DNA of 64,000 nt from Chelativorans xinjiangensis (GTDB lineage: Bacteria > Pseudomonadota > Alphaproteobacteria > Rhizobiales > Rhizobiaceae). The stretch spans positions 31,351 to 95,350 of the forward strand of contig NZ_WQNH01000022.1 in assembly GCF_009812055.1 (NCBI RefSeq), in the 5' to 3' direction. Below are positions 1-8,950 of the stretch, piece after piece. The position numbers and the translations under genes were made by a program. Numbering within the stretch: the stretch's first letter is position 1; each line of letters begins with the position of its first letter. A model generated the notes under the pieces. That model saw nothing but the letters and a program-made list of their open reading frames with translations. It searched no databases and was not told the origin of the DNA.

Positions 1-1
1 C

Positions 2-343
2 CGGCTGATTACCGCACGCGAGGAGACCGCACGCGCCACCTATGGCGCAATGATTGAAGACCGCGACGGGCTGGAGGACCGCGTGGCAGCGCTTGCCCGC
101 CAGCGCCGACGCGAGGGCTATATGGCCGAGGTGGAGAAGCTCGACGACGGCGCGCTGCTTCTGATCGAGAACCACTGCCCGATCTGCGCGGCGGCCACCG
201 CCTGCCAAGGCCTCTGCCGCTCCGAGCTTGCCGTCTTCCGCGCCGTGCTTGGCCGCAATGTGCGGGTCTCGCGCACGGACCATATCCTGACTGGCGCGCG
301 GCGCTGCGCCTATCGCATAGAGCACGACGGGAGGAACGCATGA
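2..343 (+). CDS. HTH transcriptional regulator with C-terminal cysteine cluster (5' truncated by window edge)
   Basis: The reading frame is open from base 2, so the N-terminal winged-helix part lies outside the window. The visible ~113 residues carry the C-terminal signature of COG2345/SufR-like regulators: a short charged linker, then NHCPICAAATACQGLC, a helix with ELAVFRAVLG and a final GARRCAYRI. In SufR, cysteines in this arrangement ligate an iron-sulfur cluster. Whether this paralogue binds a cluster is inference. Its stop codon overlaps the start of the following MFS gene (ATGA), so the two are co-transcribed and the regulator probably controls the exporter. What it senses is unknown. 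Confidence 0.75.
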   Translation, partial: RLITAREETARATYGAMIEDRDGLEDRVAALARQRRREGYMAEVEKLDDGALLLIENHCPICAAATACQGLCRSELAVFRAVLGRNVRVSRTDHILTGARRCAYRIEHDGRNA

Positions 344-1734
344 GCGCCGAGCCCAGCGCCACGCCGGGAAACGCCGGATGGGCGGAGATCGTCCGCACCG
401 GGCACCTGCCGCAATTCGCGCTTCTGTGCCTTGGAATCTGGCTGCATGCGGCCGATTCGCTGCTGGTGGCCACGGCCATGCCGGCGGCGGTGGCCGAGAT
501 CGGCGGCGATCGGCTGGTGAGCTGGACGCTGTCGCTTTATCTGCTCGGCTCCATCCTTTCCGGCGCCGCGGCCGCGCTCGCGGCGAGCGCCGTCGGCCTC
601 AGGCGCGCCTTTATCGTCGCCGCCCTCGTCTACGCTGCCGGCTGCGCGACGAGCGCCATGGCGCCGGAGATGATCGTCATGCTGGCCGGCCGCCTGGCGC
701 AGGGGCTGGGCGGCGGGCTCCTGGTGGCGCTCACCTATGTGGCGATCCAGCGGGTCTTCCCGCGCGAGATGTGGCCGCGGCTGATCGCGCTGATGTCGGC
801 GGTGTGGGGCGTATCGGCCTTCTGCGGACCGCTCATCGGCGGCTTCTTCGCCGATCTCGGCCTGTGGCGCTGGGGCTTCTGGAGCTTTGCTCTCCAGGCC
901 GTGCTGCTTGCGGTGCTCGTGCCGGCCTTCATGCGGCCGGGCGGGGCGATCACGCCGCAGCGCTTTCCGTTGAAGCGGCTGGCGCTGCTTTCAATCGCCG
1001 TGCTTCTGGTGGCCGGCGCCGGTGTCGACGGCAGGGCGCTGACCGCGCTGCCCATGATGGCGGCGGGCGCCGTCTTCTTCGCGCTGTTCCTGGCAAGCGA
1101 CGCGCGCCGGACGGCGGACAGGATGTTCCCCGCCCGCGCCTTCGACATGCGCAGCCGGCTCGGCGCAGGCTTCGTCGCCAATCTGGCGCTCGGCGTCGGG
1201 GGCATATCCTTCACCGTCTATGGCCCCTTCTTGCTGAACCGGCTTCACGGCGTCTCCGCCCTCGGCGCGGGCTATATCATCGCCGCCGAATCGGTGGCCT
1301 GGAGCGTCACGGCGGTGTTGTTCGCCGGCGTCGGTGAGGCGGCGGAACGGCTCGTCATGCGCACCGGCGCGGTGATAGTGATGTTTGCGATCGCCGCCCT
1401 GGGGCCGTTGATGGCGGAAGGGCCCTTGTGGGCGATCGTGCTGATGGCCGTTGCGCAAGGGGCCGGCTTCGGCATGCTATGGGGCTTCCTCATACGCCGC
1501 GTGGTGGCGGCCGCAGGCGATGCCGAGCTCGACCAGGCTTCTGCAGCCATGCCGACCACCCAGCAGATGGCCTTCGCCCTGGGCGCGGCCCTTTCCGGTA
1601 TCGTCGCCAACATGGCGGGCTTTGCCCAAGGTGGCGGCGAGGCGATGGAAGACGTCGCGGTATGGGTGTTCGCCGCCTTCGTGCCGATCGCCGCACTGGG
1701 TGCCGCCGCGGTCTGGAGGGTGGCGCGGGGTTAA
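340..1734 (+). CDS. MFS transporter, DHA2-like multidrug exporter family
   Basis: A 464-residue polytopic membrane protein, nearly all hydrophobic helices with short loops, about 12-14 segments. The first helix carries the DxL-ATAMPA pattern typical of drug:H+ antiporters (residues about 37-55), followed by the central GRLAQGLGGG motif and a WGVSAFCGPLIGGF segment that matches the antiporter motif C region. These features place it with EmrB/QacA-type exporters rather than sugar symporters. It overlaps the upstream regulator gene by 4 bases, suggesting a regulator-exporter pair. Substrate cannot be read from the sequence. Confidence 0.85.
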   Translation: MSAEPSATPGNAGWAEIVRTGHLPQFALLCLGIWLHAADSLLVATAMPAAVAEIGGDRLVSWTLSLYLLGSILSGAAAALAASAVGLRRAFIVAALVYAAGCATSAMAPEMIVMLAGRLAQGLGGGLLVALTYVAIQRVFPREMWPRLIALMSAVWGVSAFCGPLIGGFFADLGLWRWGFWSFALQAVLLAVLVPAFMRPGGAITPQRFPLKRLALLSIAVLLVAGAGVDGRALTALPMMAAGAVFFALFLASDARRTADRMFPARAFDMRSRLGAGFVANLALGVGGISFTVYGPFLLNRLHGVSALGAGYIIAAESVAWSVTAVLFAGVGEAAERLVMRTGAVIVMFAIAALGPLMAEGPLWAIVLMAVAQGAGFGMLWGFLIRRVVAAAGDAELDQASAAMPTTQQMAFALGAALSGIVANMAGFAQGGGEAMEDVAVWVFAAFVPIAALGAAAVWRVARG

Positions 1735-1773
1735 GCGGAAGGGCCCGGCGCGGCAAGAGGAGATGCGGCCGCC

Positions 1774-2061
1774 CTACCTTTTCCTGTCCGGCCCGCCGGC
1801 ATGGGTGGTTGAGGTCACCGAGACGGGATCGCTGGCTGGGAATGTATTCGCCAGTCCCTCGTCCAGTTCCTCGTCATGGGCGTGGGCAGTGTCTTCCTTG
1901 GGTTTCTTGGTCGCGAATTCGCCGGGAGCGCCGGTGCGGGAGGCGCGTGTAGCGGAGACGGGATCGCTGGCGGGAAAGGTCTGTTCCAGCCCCTCCTCCA
2001 ACTCTTCTTCCAGATCTTCGGGCGAGACGCCTTTCTTCTTCTTTTCAGGCAGCATGGGCAT
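1774..2061 (-). CDS. Small acidic protein with two TFPASDPVS motifs
   Basis: A 95-residue protein starting at an ATG preceded by AAGGA at good spacing. The longer open frame upstream is only the shadow of soxG. It contains two copies of an 18-residue motif at residues 21-38 and 66-83 (core EGL-TFPASDPVS-T, period 45), separated by a lysine/histidine-containing linker. The N-terminus is basic (EKKKK). No membrane segment or signal peptide is visible. Short proteins with TFPASDPxS motifs recur in Proteobacteria, but I know no established function. It follows soxG by 58 bases on the same strand, so it may be the last gene of the sox transcript. Confidence 0.75.
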   Translation of the reverse strand: MPMLPEKKKKGVSPEDLEEELEEGLEQTFPASDPVSATRASRTGAPGEFATKKPKEDTAHAHDEELDEGLANTFPASDPVSVTSTTHAGGPDRKR

Positions 2062-2119
2062 CGCATCCTTTCTACCGAAGGGAAACGCAGCGGGGCTTCT
2101 CCCGGTTCCCGCAGAGCCC

Positions 2120-2662
2120 TCAGGCTTCCCGCGCCGCCTTCTCCAGCAGCGAGAAGACGTAGTCGGAGAAGGAGCGCCAGCACTCGATCCTAAACGCTTC
2201 CTCGCCGATGCGCCACAAGACGATCTCGGCCTTGCCGAAGACGGTGCGCGAGGCGGCGCCAACCGGAAAGCGCGTGGGTGAGAGGTCCTGTGGGCAACCG
2301 GCGCCGAGCACATCCTCGGCGCGCTCCCCGGTAACGAGGATGGCGGTGTTGCGATGCGAGATGTCGACGGCGGAATGAAGGGCGGAGACGCTGGCGCAAA
2401 GCGCGGCGAGGTCCGCGCATTCTTCATCGATGACGAGCCATTCGTCGGGGCCGAGCCACAGGGCTGCGCGGCTGCCGTCGGCGGCTGCCGTCTTGGGCTT
2501 GTCCGGCAAAGTAAGGCCGAGCGCCTTCGAGAGCGCGGAAAGCGAAGCCTCGGGGGCACGCAGCGACAGGCGGCTGGCCGGGGGATCGGGAGTAAGCGCA
2601 ATGCCGGGGCCCTCGTAGGCGCGGCCTTCGAGAGCGGACATGCGGCGGGCGATCTCAGCCAT
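2120..2662 (-). CDS. soxG: Sarcosine oxidase gamma subunit
   Basis: A 180-residue protein, the usual length for the small folate-associated gamma subunit of heterotetrameric sarcosine oxidase. It shows the family pattern of an N-terminal variable part, a central ALWLGPDEWLV block, an AVDISHR segment and a C-terminal WRSFSDYVFSLLE helix. Its start overlaps the end of soxA by 8 bases, a translational coupling normal for this operon. The complex oxidises sarcosine to glycine, with the methyl group passing to tetrahydrofolate and peroxide released. Confidence 0.93.
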   Translation of the reverse strand: MAEIARRMSALEGRAYEGPGIALTPDPPASRLSLRAPEASLSALSKALGLTLPDKPKTAAADGSRAALWLGPDEWLVIDEECADLAALCASVSALHSAVDISHRNTAILVTGERAEDVLGAGCPQDLSPTRFPVGAASRTVFGKAEIVLWRIGEEAFRIECWRSFSDYVFSLLEKAAREA

Positions 2663-5654
2663 TCGTACGCTCCCCCTTTTCGTCGAAGAAGACCGTCGGC
2701 ACCACCTCGACTTCGATCGCGCCGTCCTCCATGGGCACGTGGAGGCGCTCGCCCATGCGATGGCTCCCGTTTTCCACCAGCGCCAAGGCGATGGAACGGC
2801 CGCAATTTTCCGACCAGTAGGAGGAAGTGACGAAGCCGATCATCTTCATCGGCACGGGCTGGTTCGGGTCGGCGACGATCTGTGCCCCCTCCTCCAGGAC
2901 GGTTTTCGGATCGAATGTCTTCAGGCCGACGAGTTGGCGGCGCCCCGGCGCCGTCAGGTCCGGCCGCTTCAGCCCCCGGATGCCGACGAAATCCGTCTTC
3001 TTCCTGCCGATGGCCCAGGCAAGGCCGGCGTCATCCGGCGTCACCGTGCCGTCGGTGTCCTGGCCGACGATGATGAAGCCTTTTTCGGCGCGCAGCACGT
3101 GCATGGTCTCCGTGCCATAGGCGCACGCGCCGTGCTTCCCGCCCTCCGCCCACACCGCCTCCCAGACGGAGAGGCCGTAATCGGCCGGCACGTTGATCTC
3201 GAAGCCGCGCTCGCCGGTGAACGAGATGCGGAAGAGCCGTGCCGGCACGCCGCATACCCTCCCCTCGCGGACGGACATGTGCGGCATCGCCTCGTCGGAG
3301 AGGTCGATACCCTCGACGAGCGGGGCGACGATGTCGCGGCTCTTCGGCCCCTGCACGGCGATTGTAGCCCATTGCTCCGATGTGGAGGTGAGCCAGACTT
3401 TCAAGTCGGGAAACTCGGTCTGGAGATAGTCCTCCATGTGGTGGAGCACGCGCGGCGCGCCGCCGGTGGTGGTTGTCACATGGAAGCGGTCTTCGGCAAG
3501 CCGGCCGACCACGCCGTCATCGTAGATGAAACCGTCCTCGCGCAGCATGATGCCGTAGCGGCAGCGCCCGACGGCGAGCTTCTGCCACGGGTTCGTGTAC
3601 ATCAGCTCCATGAAGCGGGCGGCGTCCGGGCCGACGACCTCGATCTTGCCCAGCGTGGAGGCGTCGAAGATGCCGGCAGACTGGCGCACGGTGCGGCATT
3701 CGCGGGCGACCGCCGCGTGCATGTCCTCGCCGCCGCTCGGGAAATACCAGGCCCGCTTCCACTGGCCGACGTCCTCGAAGACGGCGCCGTGGGCCTCGGC
3801 CCAGGCGTGAATGGGCGTGCGCCGCGTCGGCTCGAACAGGGCGCCGCGTCCGTGGCCGACGAGGGCGCCGAAGGTGACGGGCGTATAGGGCGGGCGGAAG
3901 GTGGTGAGTCCCACTTCGGGGATGGGTTTTCCCAGCATCTCCGAGGCGATGGTGAGGGCGTGCAGGTTGGACGTCTTGCCCTGGTCGGTAGCCATGCCGG
4001 TGGTGGTGAAGCGCTTGACGTGCTCGATGGAGCGCATGCCCTCCTGCACGGCCTGGCGGATGTCCTTTGCCGTGACGTCGTTCTGGAAGTCGACGAAGGC
4101 CATCGCCTTCCTGCCCGCTTCTGCACCAGGGGCGGCACCGGCCATACCGGAGGACCACCTCTCGGTGGAGCCGGCCTCGAGGTTAGGCACCTTTGCCCTG
4201 GCCTTTGAAACGCCCGCCTCCTTCGCCGCCTTCCCGCCGGCCTGAAGGGCTTCCGCGATTGCCTCTCCGAGTCCGGTCGTACCGTTGCCGGCGCCGACGG
4301 AGACGGCATCCTGGACGTATTGGCCGGGCAGGAAGCGCTGGGTCGCCTCATTGAACGCGAGCTTGCCGCGCGACTGGGAGAAGAGGTGGACGGCGGGCGT
4401 CCAGCCGGAGGACGTGACGAGCGCATCCGCTTCGATCCGGCGGGGCGCGCCGCCATTGACGGGCGCGACGTTGACGCGGTGCACGCGCAGCCGGCCCTCC
4501 GTGCCGGTGACGGCATGGCCTGCCAGCACCTCGATACCCAGCGCGCGGGCCTCATCCACGTGAGCGCCTTGCGGCGCGGGGCGAAGATCGACAAGGGCGG
4601 CGATCTCGACGCCCTTCTCCTTCAGGTCGATGGCGGCGGCATAGGCAGAATCGTCGGCCGTGTAGACGGCAACCCTGCGGCCGACGGCGACGCCGAAATG
4701 GTTGAGATATGCGCGCGCGGCCGAGGCCAGCATGATGCCCGGCCGGTCATTGTCCGGGAACACCATGTGCCGCTCGATAGCGCCGGTGGCGAGCACGACA
4801 CGCTTCGCCCGCACCTGCCACAGACGCTCGCGCGGGGCCTCCGGGTCGGGGGCGGCGAGGTGGTCGGTCAGGCACTCGACAAGGCCGAGCATGTTCTGGG
4901 CGTAGTAGCCGAAGCCGGTGGTGCGGGTGAGAAGCCGCACATTGTCGCGCGCGGCGAGCTGCGCCGCCGTCTGCTGTGCCCATTCCCATCCCGGCTTGCC
5001 GTCGATGAAGGCGCCGTCTTCGAAGCGCAAGCTGCCGCCAGGCTCGGCCTGCTCGTCGGCGAGGATGACGCGGGCGCCCGCCTCGGAAGCCGCGAGCGCG
5101 GCGGCAAGGCCGGCGGCACCCCCGCCAACGACAAGCACGTCGCAATGGGCGAAGCGGTTGGAGTAGCGGTCGGGATCGGGCTGGTCGGGCGCGGTGCCGA
5201 GGCCTGCGGCGCGGCGGATGACGGGTTCGTAAAGCCGCTCCCATGCCGCGCGCGGCCACATGAAGGTCTTGTAGTAGAAGCCGGCGGAGAAGAAGGGAGC
5301 CCCGAGATCGTTGAGCGCGCCGACGTCGAAGGCGAGCGAGGGCCAACGGTTTTGCGACACGGCGGCAAGGCCGTCGTAGAGCTCCTGCACCGTGGCGCGG
5401 ACGTTGGGCGTCTTGCGGGCGGGGTCGCGGTGGATGCCGACGAGAGCGTTGGGCTCTTCCGCCCCTGCCGAAAGGATGCCGCGCGGGCGGTGGTACTTGA
5501 AAGAGCGGCCGACGAGGTGGACGCCGTTGGCGAGCAGCGCGGAGGCGAGCGTATCGCCGGCAAGGCCGGCGTGGGCCTTGCCGTCGAAGGTGAAGCTGAC
5601 GGTTCCTGCGGCATCGAGACGGCCGGCGGTTGGGAGGCGGAAGGGCTGGGTCAT
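2655..5654 (-). CDS. soxA: Sarcosine oxidase alpha subunit
   Basis: A 999-residue protein from the ATG of MTQPFRLPTAG. The frame stays open 65 codons further upstream, but that extension runs through a palindromic repeat and is not coding. Domains in order: an N-terminal ferredoxin-fold region (GDTLASALLANG, about 25-100), a pyridine-nucleotide/FAD Rossmann domain (VVGGGAAGLAAALAA near 175), and a C-terminal GcvT-like tetrahydrofolate domain from about residue 610. Length and domain order match heterotetrameric sarcosine oxidase. Gene order B-D-A-G is the standard one; here A is separated from D by a repeat element (5691-5847), which may lower or insulate downstream expression. Confidence 0.95.
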   Translation of the reverse strand: MTQPFRLPTAGRLDAAGTVSFTFDGKAHAGLAGDTLASALLANGVHLVGRSFKYHRPRGILSAGAEEPNALVGIHRDPARKTPNVRATVQELYDGLAAVSQNRWPSLAFDVGALNDLGAPFFSAGFYYKTFMWPRAAWERLYEPVIRRAAGLGTAPDQPDPDRYSNRFAHCDVLVVGGGAAGLAAALAASEAGARVILADEQAEPGGSLRFEDGAFIDGKPGWEWAQQTAAQLAARDNVRLLTRTTGFGYYAQNMLGLVECLTDHLAAPDPEAPRERLWQVRAKRVVLATGAIERHMVFPDNDRPGIMLASAARAYLNHFGVAVGRRVAVYTADDSAYAAAIDLKEKGVEIAALVDLRPAPQGAHVDEARALGIEVLAGHAVTGTEGRLRVHRVNVAPVNGGAPRRIEADALVTSSGWTPAVHLFSQSRGKLAFNEATQRFLPGQYVQDAVSVGAGNGTTGLGEAIAEALQAGGKAAKEAGVSKARAKVPNLEAGSTERWSSGMAGAAPGAEAGRKAMAFVDFQNDVTAKDIRQAVQEGMRSIEHVKRFTTTGMATDQGKTSNLHALTIASEMLGKPIPEVGLTTFRPPYTPVTFGALVGHGRGALFEPTRRTPIHAWAEAHGAVFEDVGQWKRAWYFPSGGEDMHAAVARECRTVRQSAGIFDASTLGKIEVVGPDAARFMELMYTNPWQKLAVGRCRYGIMLREDGFIYDDGVVGRLAEDRFHVTTTTGGAPRVLHHMEDYLQTEFPDLKVWLTSTSEQWATIAVQGPKSRDIVAPLVEGIDLSDEAMPHMSVREGRVCGVPARLFRISFTGERGFEINVPADYGLSVWEAVWAEGGKHGACAYGTETMHVLRAEKGFIIVGQDTDGTVTPDDAGLAWAIGRKKTDFVGIRGLKRPDLTAPGRRQLVGLKTFDPKTVLEEGAQIVADPNQPVPMKMIGFVTSSYWSENCGRSIALALVENGSHRMGERLHVPMEDGAIEVEVVPTVFFDEKGERTNG

Positions 5655-5690
5655 GACAATATTCCCGCCGAGGTCACCGCCCCTTCGCGC

Positions 5691-5847
5691 GCCCCTCTGT
5701 CCTGCCGGACATCTCCCCCACGAGGGGGGAGATCGGCCGTCACAAAGGCTTTCGCCAATCGGCAACGTCGCAGACGAAGCGCCGAAGCAAGCGGCCGGCA
5801 CAATCTCCCCCCTCGTGGGGGAGATGTCCGGCAGGACAGAGGGGGGC
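5691..5847. repeat. Palindromic intergenic repeat, family 1, copy A
   Basis: About 157 bases lying between soxD and soxA. Long inverted arms (CCCTCTGTCCTGCCGGACAT ... its complement at the right end) flank a conserved centre containing TTCGCCAATCGGC and GAAGCGCCGAAGCAAGCGG. Three further copies sit at 40296-40473, 43475-43655 and 57082-57216 (the last with a broken right arm). Architecture resembles rhizobial intergenic mosaic elements (RIME-like), though I could not compare with a library. The transcript of the element would fold into a very strong hairpin inside the sox operon. Confidence 0.9.
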
Positions 5848-5865
5848 AACGTAGGGCTCGGCTTA

Positions 5866-6162
5866 TCATTTCCGATCGATCTTCCTCAAATCCGGCTTCG
5901 GCTCGCCTACCCTGTACGTCATCAGGAACCGGTCGCTCACCGTATCCCGCGCCGCGTTGAAGAACCGCCCGCAGCCGTGGATGTGCCGCCAGCGCTCGAA
6001 GGTGACGCCCTTGGGGTTGGCGCGGATGAAGAAGTAGCGCTGGAACGCCTCGTCGGCGATCTCGGCGATGTTCTCCGGCCGCGCGATATGCGCCTCGCCG
6101 GCGTGGCGGAACTCCAGTTCCGGCCTCTCTTCTTCGCAATAGGGGCAGTGAATGAGAAGCAT
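5866..6162 (-). CDS. soxD: Sarcosine oxidase delta subunit
   Basis: A 98-residue protein beginning MLLIHCPYCEEER. The CPYC pair near the N-terminus and the HIHGCGRFF segment near residue 60 supply the Cys/Cys/His/Cys set known to bind zinc in the delta subunit. It lies 8 bases downstream of soxB on the same strand. Length is typical. Confidence 0.95.
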   Translation of the reverse strand: MLLIHCPYCEEERPELEFRHAGEAHIARPENIAEIADEAFQRYFFIRANPKGVTFERWRHIHGCGRFFNAARDTVSDRFLMTYRVGEPKPDLRKIDRK

Positions 6163-6170
6163 GGAGGACC

Positions 6171-7424
6171 TCAGTGCGCGACCGCGGCCGCCGCCGCCTC
6201 GTCGATGAGCCGCCCGCCCCGGAAGCGCTCGAGCGTGAAGGGCGCGTTGATCCTGTGCGGCTCATCGCGGGCGATGGTGTGGGCGAAGACGTGGCCCGAG
6301 CCGGGCGTGGCCTTGAAGCCGCCCGTGCCCCAGCCGCAATTGACGTAGAGCCCCTTGACCGGCGTCTTGGCGAGGATGGGCGAGCGGTCGGGCGTGACGT
6401 CGACGATACCGCCCCAGGAACGCAGCATCTTCATGCGCGTGAAGATGGGGAACATCTCGCAGATGGCGTCGAGCGTGTGCTGGACAATGTGCAGGCCGCC
6501 GGTCTGGGAATAGGAGGTGTACTGGTCCGTGCCGGCACCGATGACGAGTTCGCCCTTGTCGGATTGGGAGATGTAGGCATGGACGGTGTTGGACATGACG
6601 ACGCAGGGGAAGACGGGCTTCACCGGCTCCGAGACCAGCGCCTGGAGGGGGTAGGATTCGAGCGGTACGGAGACATCCGCCATCTGCATGAGCACGGAGG
6701 AATGACCGGCGGCAACGACGCCGATCTTCTTTGCCTGAATGGGTCCGCGCGTCGTCTCCACGCCCGTCACCGCGCCGTCCGGACCGCGGCGGATGGCGGT
6801 GACTTCGCAGTTCTGGATGATGTCGACGCCGCGCGCCGAGGCGCCGCGCGCGTAGCCCCAGGCGACCGCATCGTGCCGTGCCGTGCCGCCGCGGCGCTGC
6901 AGCGCGGCGCCCACGACCGGGTAGCGCGCGTCGCGGGAAATATTGAGCGGCGGGCAGTAGGCCTTGGCCTCCTCGGGCGTCAGCCATTCGTTGTCGACGC
7001 CGTTCAGCCGGTTGGCGTGGATGTGGCGTTTGAAGACCTGCACGTCGTGCACGTTGTGGGCGAGCATCATCACGCCGCGCTGCGAGAACATGACGTTGTA
7101 GTTGAGCTCCTGTGAGAGCCCTTCCCACAGTTTCACGGCGTGATCGTAGATGCCGGCGCTCTCGTCGTAGAGATAGTTGGAGCGGATGATGGTGGTGTTG
7201 CGGCCGGTGTTGCCGCCGCCGAGCCAGCCTTTTTCGAGCACCGCGACATTGGTGATGCCGTGCTCCTTGGCGAGATAATAGGCAGTGGCCAGCCCATGGC
7301 CGCCGGCGCCGACGATGACGACGTCATAGGCCTTCTTCGGCTCGGGCGAGCCCCATTGCTCGGGCCAGCCCTTGTGGCCGCGCAGCGCCTCGCGTGCGAT
7401 GGCGAAGACGGAATATTTGCGCAT
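6171..7424 (-). CDS. soxB: Sarcosine oxidase beta subunit
   Basis: A 417-residue FAD-dependent amine oxidase (DAO family). An N-terminal extension of about 30 residues precedes the dinucleotide fold [19 protein letters not shown], and the [19 protein letters not shown] segment is typical of SoxB. The C-terminal half carries the [14 protein letters not shown] block that closes over the flavin. It is the first gene of the operon. The 209-base divergent gap to the next gene presumably holds its promoter, but no clear -35/-10 pair could be assigned. Confidence 0.95.
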   Translation of the reverse strand: MRKYSVFAIAREALRGHKGWPEQWGSPEPKKAYDVVIVGAGGHGLATAYYLAKEHGITNVAVLEKGWLGGGNTGRNTTIIRSNYLYDESAGIYDHAVKLWEGLSQELNYNVMFSQRGVMMLAHNVHDVQVFKRHIHANRLNGVDNEWLTPEEAKAYCPPLNISRDARYPVVGAALQRRGGTARHDAVAWGYARGASARGVDIIQNCEVTAIRRGPDGAVTGVETTRGPIQAKKIGVVAAGHSSVLMQMADVSVPLESYPLQALVSEPVKPVFPCVVMSNTVHAYISQSDKGELVIGAGTDQYTSYSQTGGLHIVQHTLDAICEMFPIFTRMKMLRSWGGIVDVTPDRSPILAKTPVKGLYVNCGWGTGGFKATPGSGHVFAHTIARDEPHRINAPFTLERFRGGRLIDEAAAAAVAH

Positions 7425-7633
7425 GCGCTTCCCTCGTTGGCGACCGACATGCCCCTTAACCGAAGTCTACCCCTAGCGAAAGTGGCCCCGCCGCCTTGCG
7501 CTGATTGCGACGGCGTTTGCCGTTTTGCGGCGTGACGGCTCATCCGGTTTCGGGTGGCTGCACCCTCTGTCTTTTGCGAGCAAGCCGCCGTGCCGGCGCC
7601 AGGCCCGGCACGGAAACCGCGAAAGGATGAACC

Positions 7634-8392
7634 ATGTTTTCACTGACCGACAAGGTTGCCATCGTCACCGGCGCCAGCTCCGGCATCGGCCGGGCGGCGG
7701 CAAAGCTCTTCGCCGAGGAAGGCGCGAAGGTGGTCGCCAGCGCGCGGCGCAAGGCCGAGCTCGGCTCGCTGGTGGCGGAGATCCGCGAGGCAGGCGGCGA
7801 GGCCGAGGCCCTGCCCGGCGACGTGGCCGACGAGGCCCATGCGGCGGCGCTGGTGGCGCATGCGGTTGCGCGCTTCGGCGGGCTCGACATCGCCTTCAAC
7901 AATGCAGGCATCGTCGGGCGGATGGCGCCCGCGCCGGAGCTTGCGCGCGCGGACTGGGAGGAGGTGCTGAACGTCAACCTCACCGCCGCCTTTCTCGCCG
8001 CCAAGCATCAGATTCCAGCCATGCTGGAGCGTAGCGGTGGTGCGCTGATCTTCACCTCGAGCTTCGTCGGCCATACGGTCGGCATGCCCGGCATGACGGC
8101 CTACGCCGCGTCCAAGGCGGGGCTGGTCGGCCTGACGCAGGCCCTTGCGGCGGAGCACGGGCCGAGCGGCATCCGCGTCAACGCGCTGCTGCCGGGCGGC
8201 ACCGACACGCCGGCGGCGACCTTCAAGACGCCCGAGGAATGGGCGTTCGTGGAAGGGCTGCACGCGCTGAAGCGCGTGGCGAGGCCGGAGGAGATCGCCC
8301 GTGCCGCGCTCTTCCTCGCTTCGGATGCCGCAAGCTTCGTTACGGGGGCCGCCATGCTGGCCGACGGCGGCGTGTCGATCAACCGGACGTAA
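7634..8392 (+). CDS. SDR family NAD(P)-dependent oxidoreductase
   Basis: A 252-residue classical short-chain dehydrogenase. The cofactor motif TGASSGIG is at residues 12-19, NNAG near 90, a catalytic Ser in TSSFVG near 141, and YAASK near 156. The C-terminal region FVTGAAMLADGGVSI is the usual family ending. An Ala/Arg after the first strand (SARR) suggests NADP preference, which is inference. It is transcribed alone, divergently from soxB, and substrate cannot be assigned. Confidence 0.9.
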   Translation: MFSLTDKVAIVTGASSGIGRAAAKLFAEEGAKVVASARRKAELGSLVAEIREAGGEAEALPGDVADEAHAAALVAHAVARFGGLDIAFNNAGIVGRMAPAPELARADWEEVLNVNLTAAFLAAKHQIPAMLERSGGALIFTSSFVGHTVGMPGMTAYAASKAGLVGLTQALAAEHGPSGIRVNALLPGGTDTPAATFKTPEEWAFVEGLHALKRVARPEEIARAALFLASDAASFVTGAAMLADGGVSINRT

Positions 8393-8404
8393 ACGTCATT
8401 CGGC

Positions 8405-8428
8405 GGCGGCCGCTTGCCCGCGGCCGCC
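8405..8428 (+). terminator. GC hairpin after the SDR gene
   Basis: GGCGGCCGC and GCGGCCGCC form a perfect 9-bp stem with a 6-base loop 12 bases after the SDR stop codon. There is no U-run, so it may be a weak or factor-dependent terminator or only an mRNA 3' stabiliser. Confidence 0.35.
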
Positions 8429-8598
8429 CTCCCCGCGGATCTACACTTCGCCACAAAGTCACTCGACAAGCCGCGGATATTCTGCTATCAGCCCGCATCC
8501 TGCGGGAGATGTCTGCCGCGGGGGATTGGGTATTGAGCCTGGCAAGCGCCAAGAGGTTCGATGCCGCTATATATCAACGTTTTTGACAGGAAGCCCAA

Positions 8599-8829
8599 GT
8601 GCAGGTACTCGTCCGCGACAACAATGTTGACCAGGCGCTTCGCGCGCTGAAGAAGAAGATGCAGCGCGAAGGTATTTTCCGCGAGATGAAGATGCGCGGG
8701 CATTATGAGAAGCCTTCGGAGAAGCGCGCGCGTGAAAAGGCCGAGGCTGTGCGCCGCGCGCGCAAGCTGGCGCGCAAGCGCGCACAGCGTGAAGGCATCA
8801 TCGGGGGCGGACGGGTAGCGGCACGCTGA
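8599..8829 (+). CDS. rpsU: 30S ribosomal protein S21
   Basis: A 76-residue basic protein with GTG start. The N-terminal [20 protein letters not shown] and the [20 protein letters not shown] block are diagnostic for bS21, followed by the Arg/Lys-rich tail that threads into the small subunit near the anti-Shine-Dalgarno region. The AGGAAG upstream is a suitable ribosome binding site. It stands alone between unrelated genes. Confidence 0.95.
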   Translation: MQVLVRDNNVDQALRALKKKMQREGIFREMKMRGHYEKPSEKRAREKAEAVRRARKLARKRAQREGIIGGGRVAAR

Positions 8830-8871
8830 GTGCCCTTAATTTCGTCCTTTTCCCCGCTTGAATGCGAAGGT

Positions 8872-8903
8872 GGCGCGATGGAGAGATCGCCGCCGCCTTT
8901 TTT
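8872..8903 (+). terminator. Probable intrinsic terminator of rpsU
   Basis: GGCG-CGAT pairs with ATCG-(C)-CGCC across a 6-base loop, and GCC then six Ts follow. Position 43 bases after the rpsU stop fits a rho-independent terminator with one bulged base. Alternative pairings with the following GCGGCGAT are possible. Confidence 0.4.
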
Positions 8904-8950
8904 ATTGCGGCGATGCGGCCGCGCCCGAGCAGGAACGGACAGCGGAATCG

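Noticed and set aside
2062..2805. Open frame continuing upstream of the 95-residue small protein (would make 343 residues)
   Set aside because: It runs antisense-frame through soxG and the start of soxA, with Arg/Pro-rich shadow composition; the internal ATG at 2061 has a good ribosome site.
5655..5849. N-terminal extension of SoxA by 65 residues
   Set aside because: The extension is the translation of repeat copy A (similar peptides appear at the other copies), not protein sequence.
2640..5960. Two large plus-strand open frames (522 and 546 residues) opposite soxA
   Set aside because: Antisense shadows without family features; soxA is certain.
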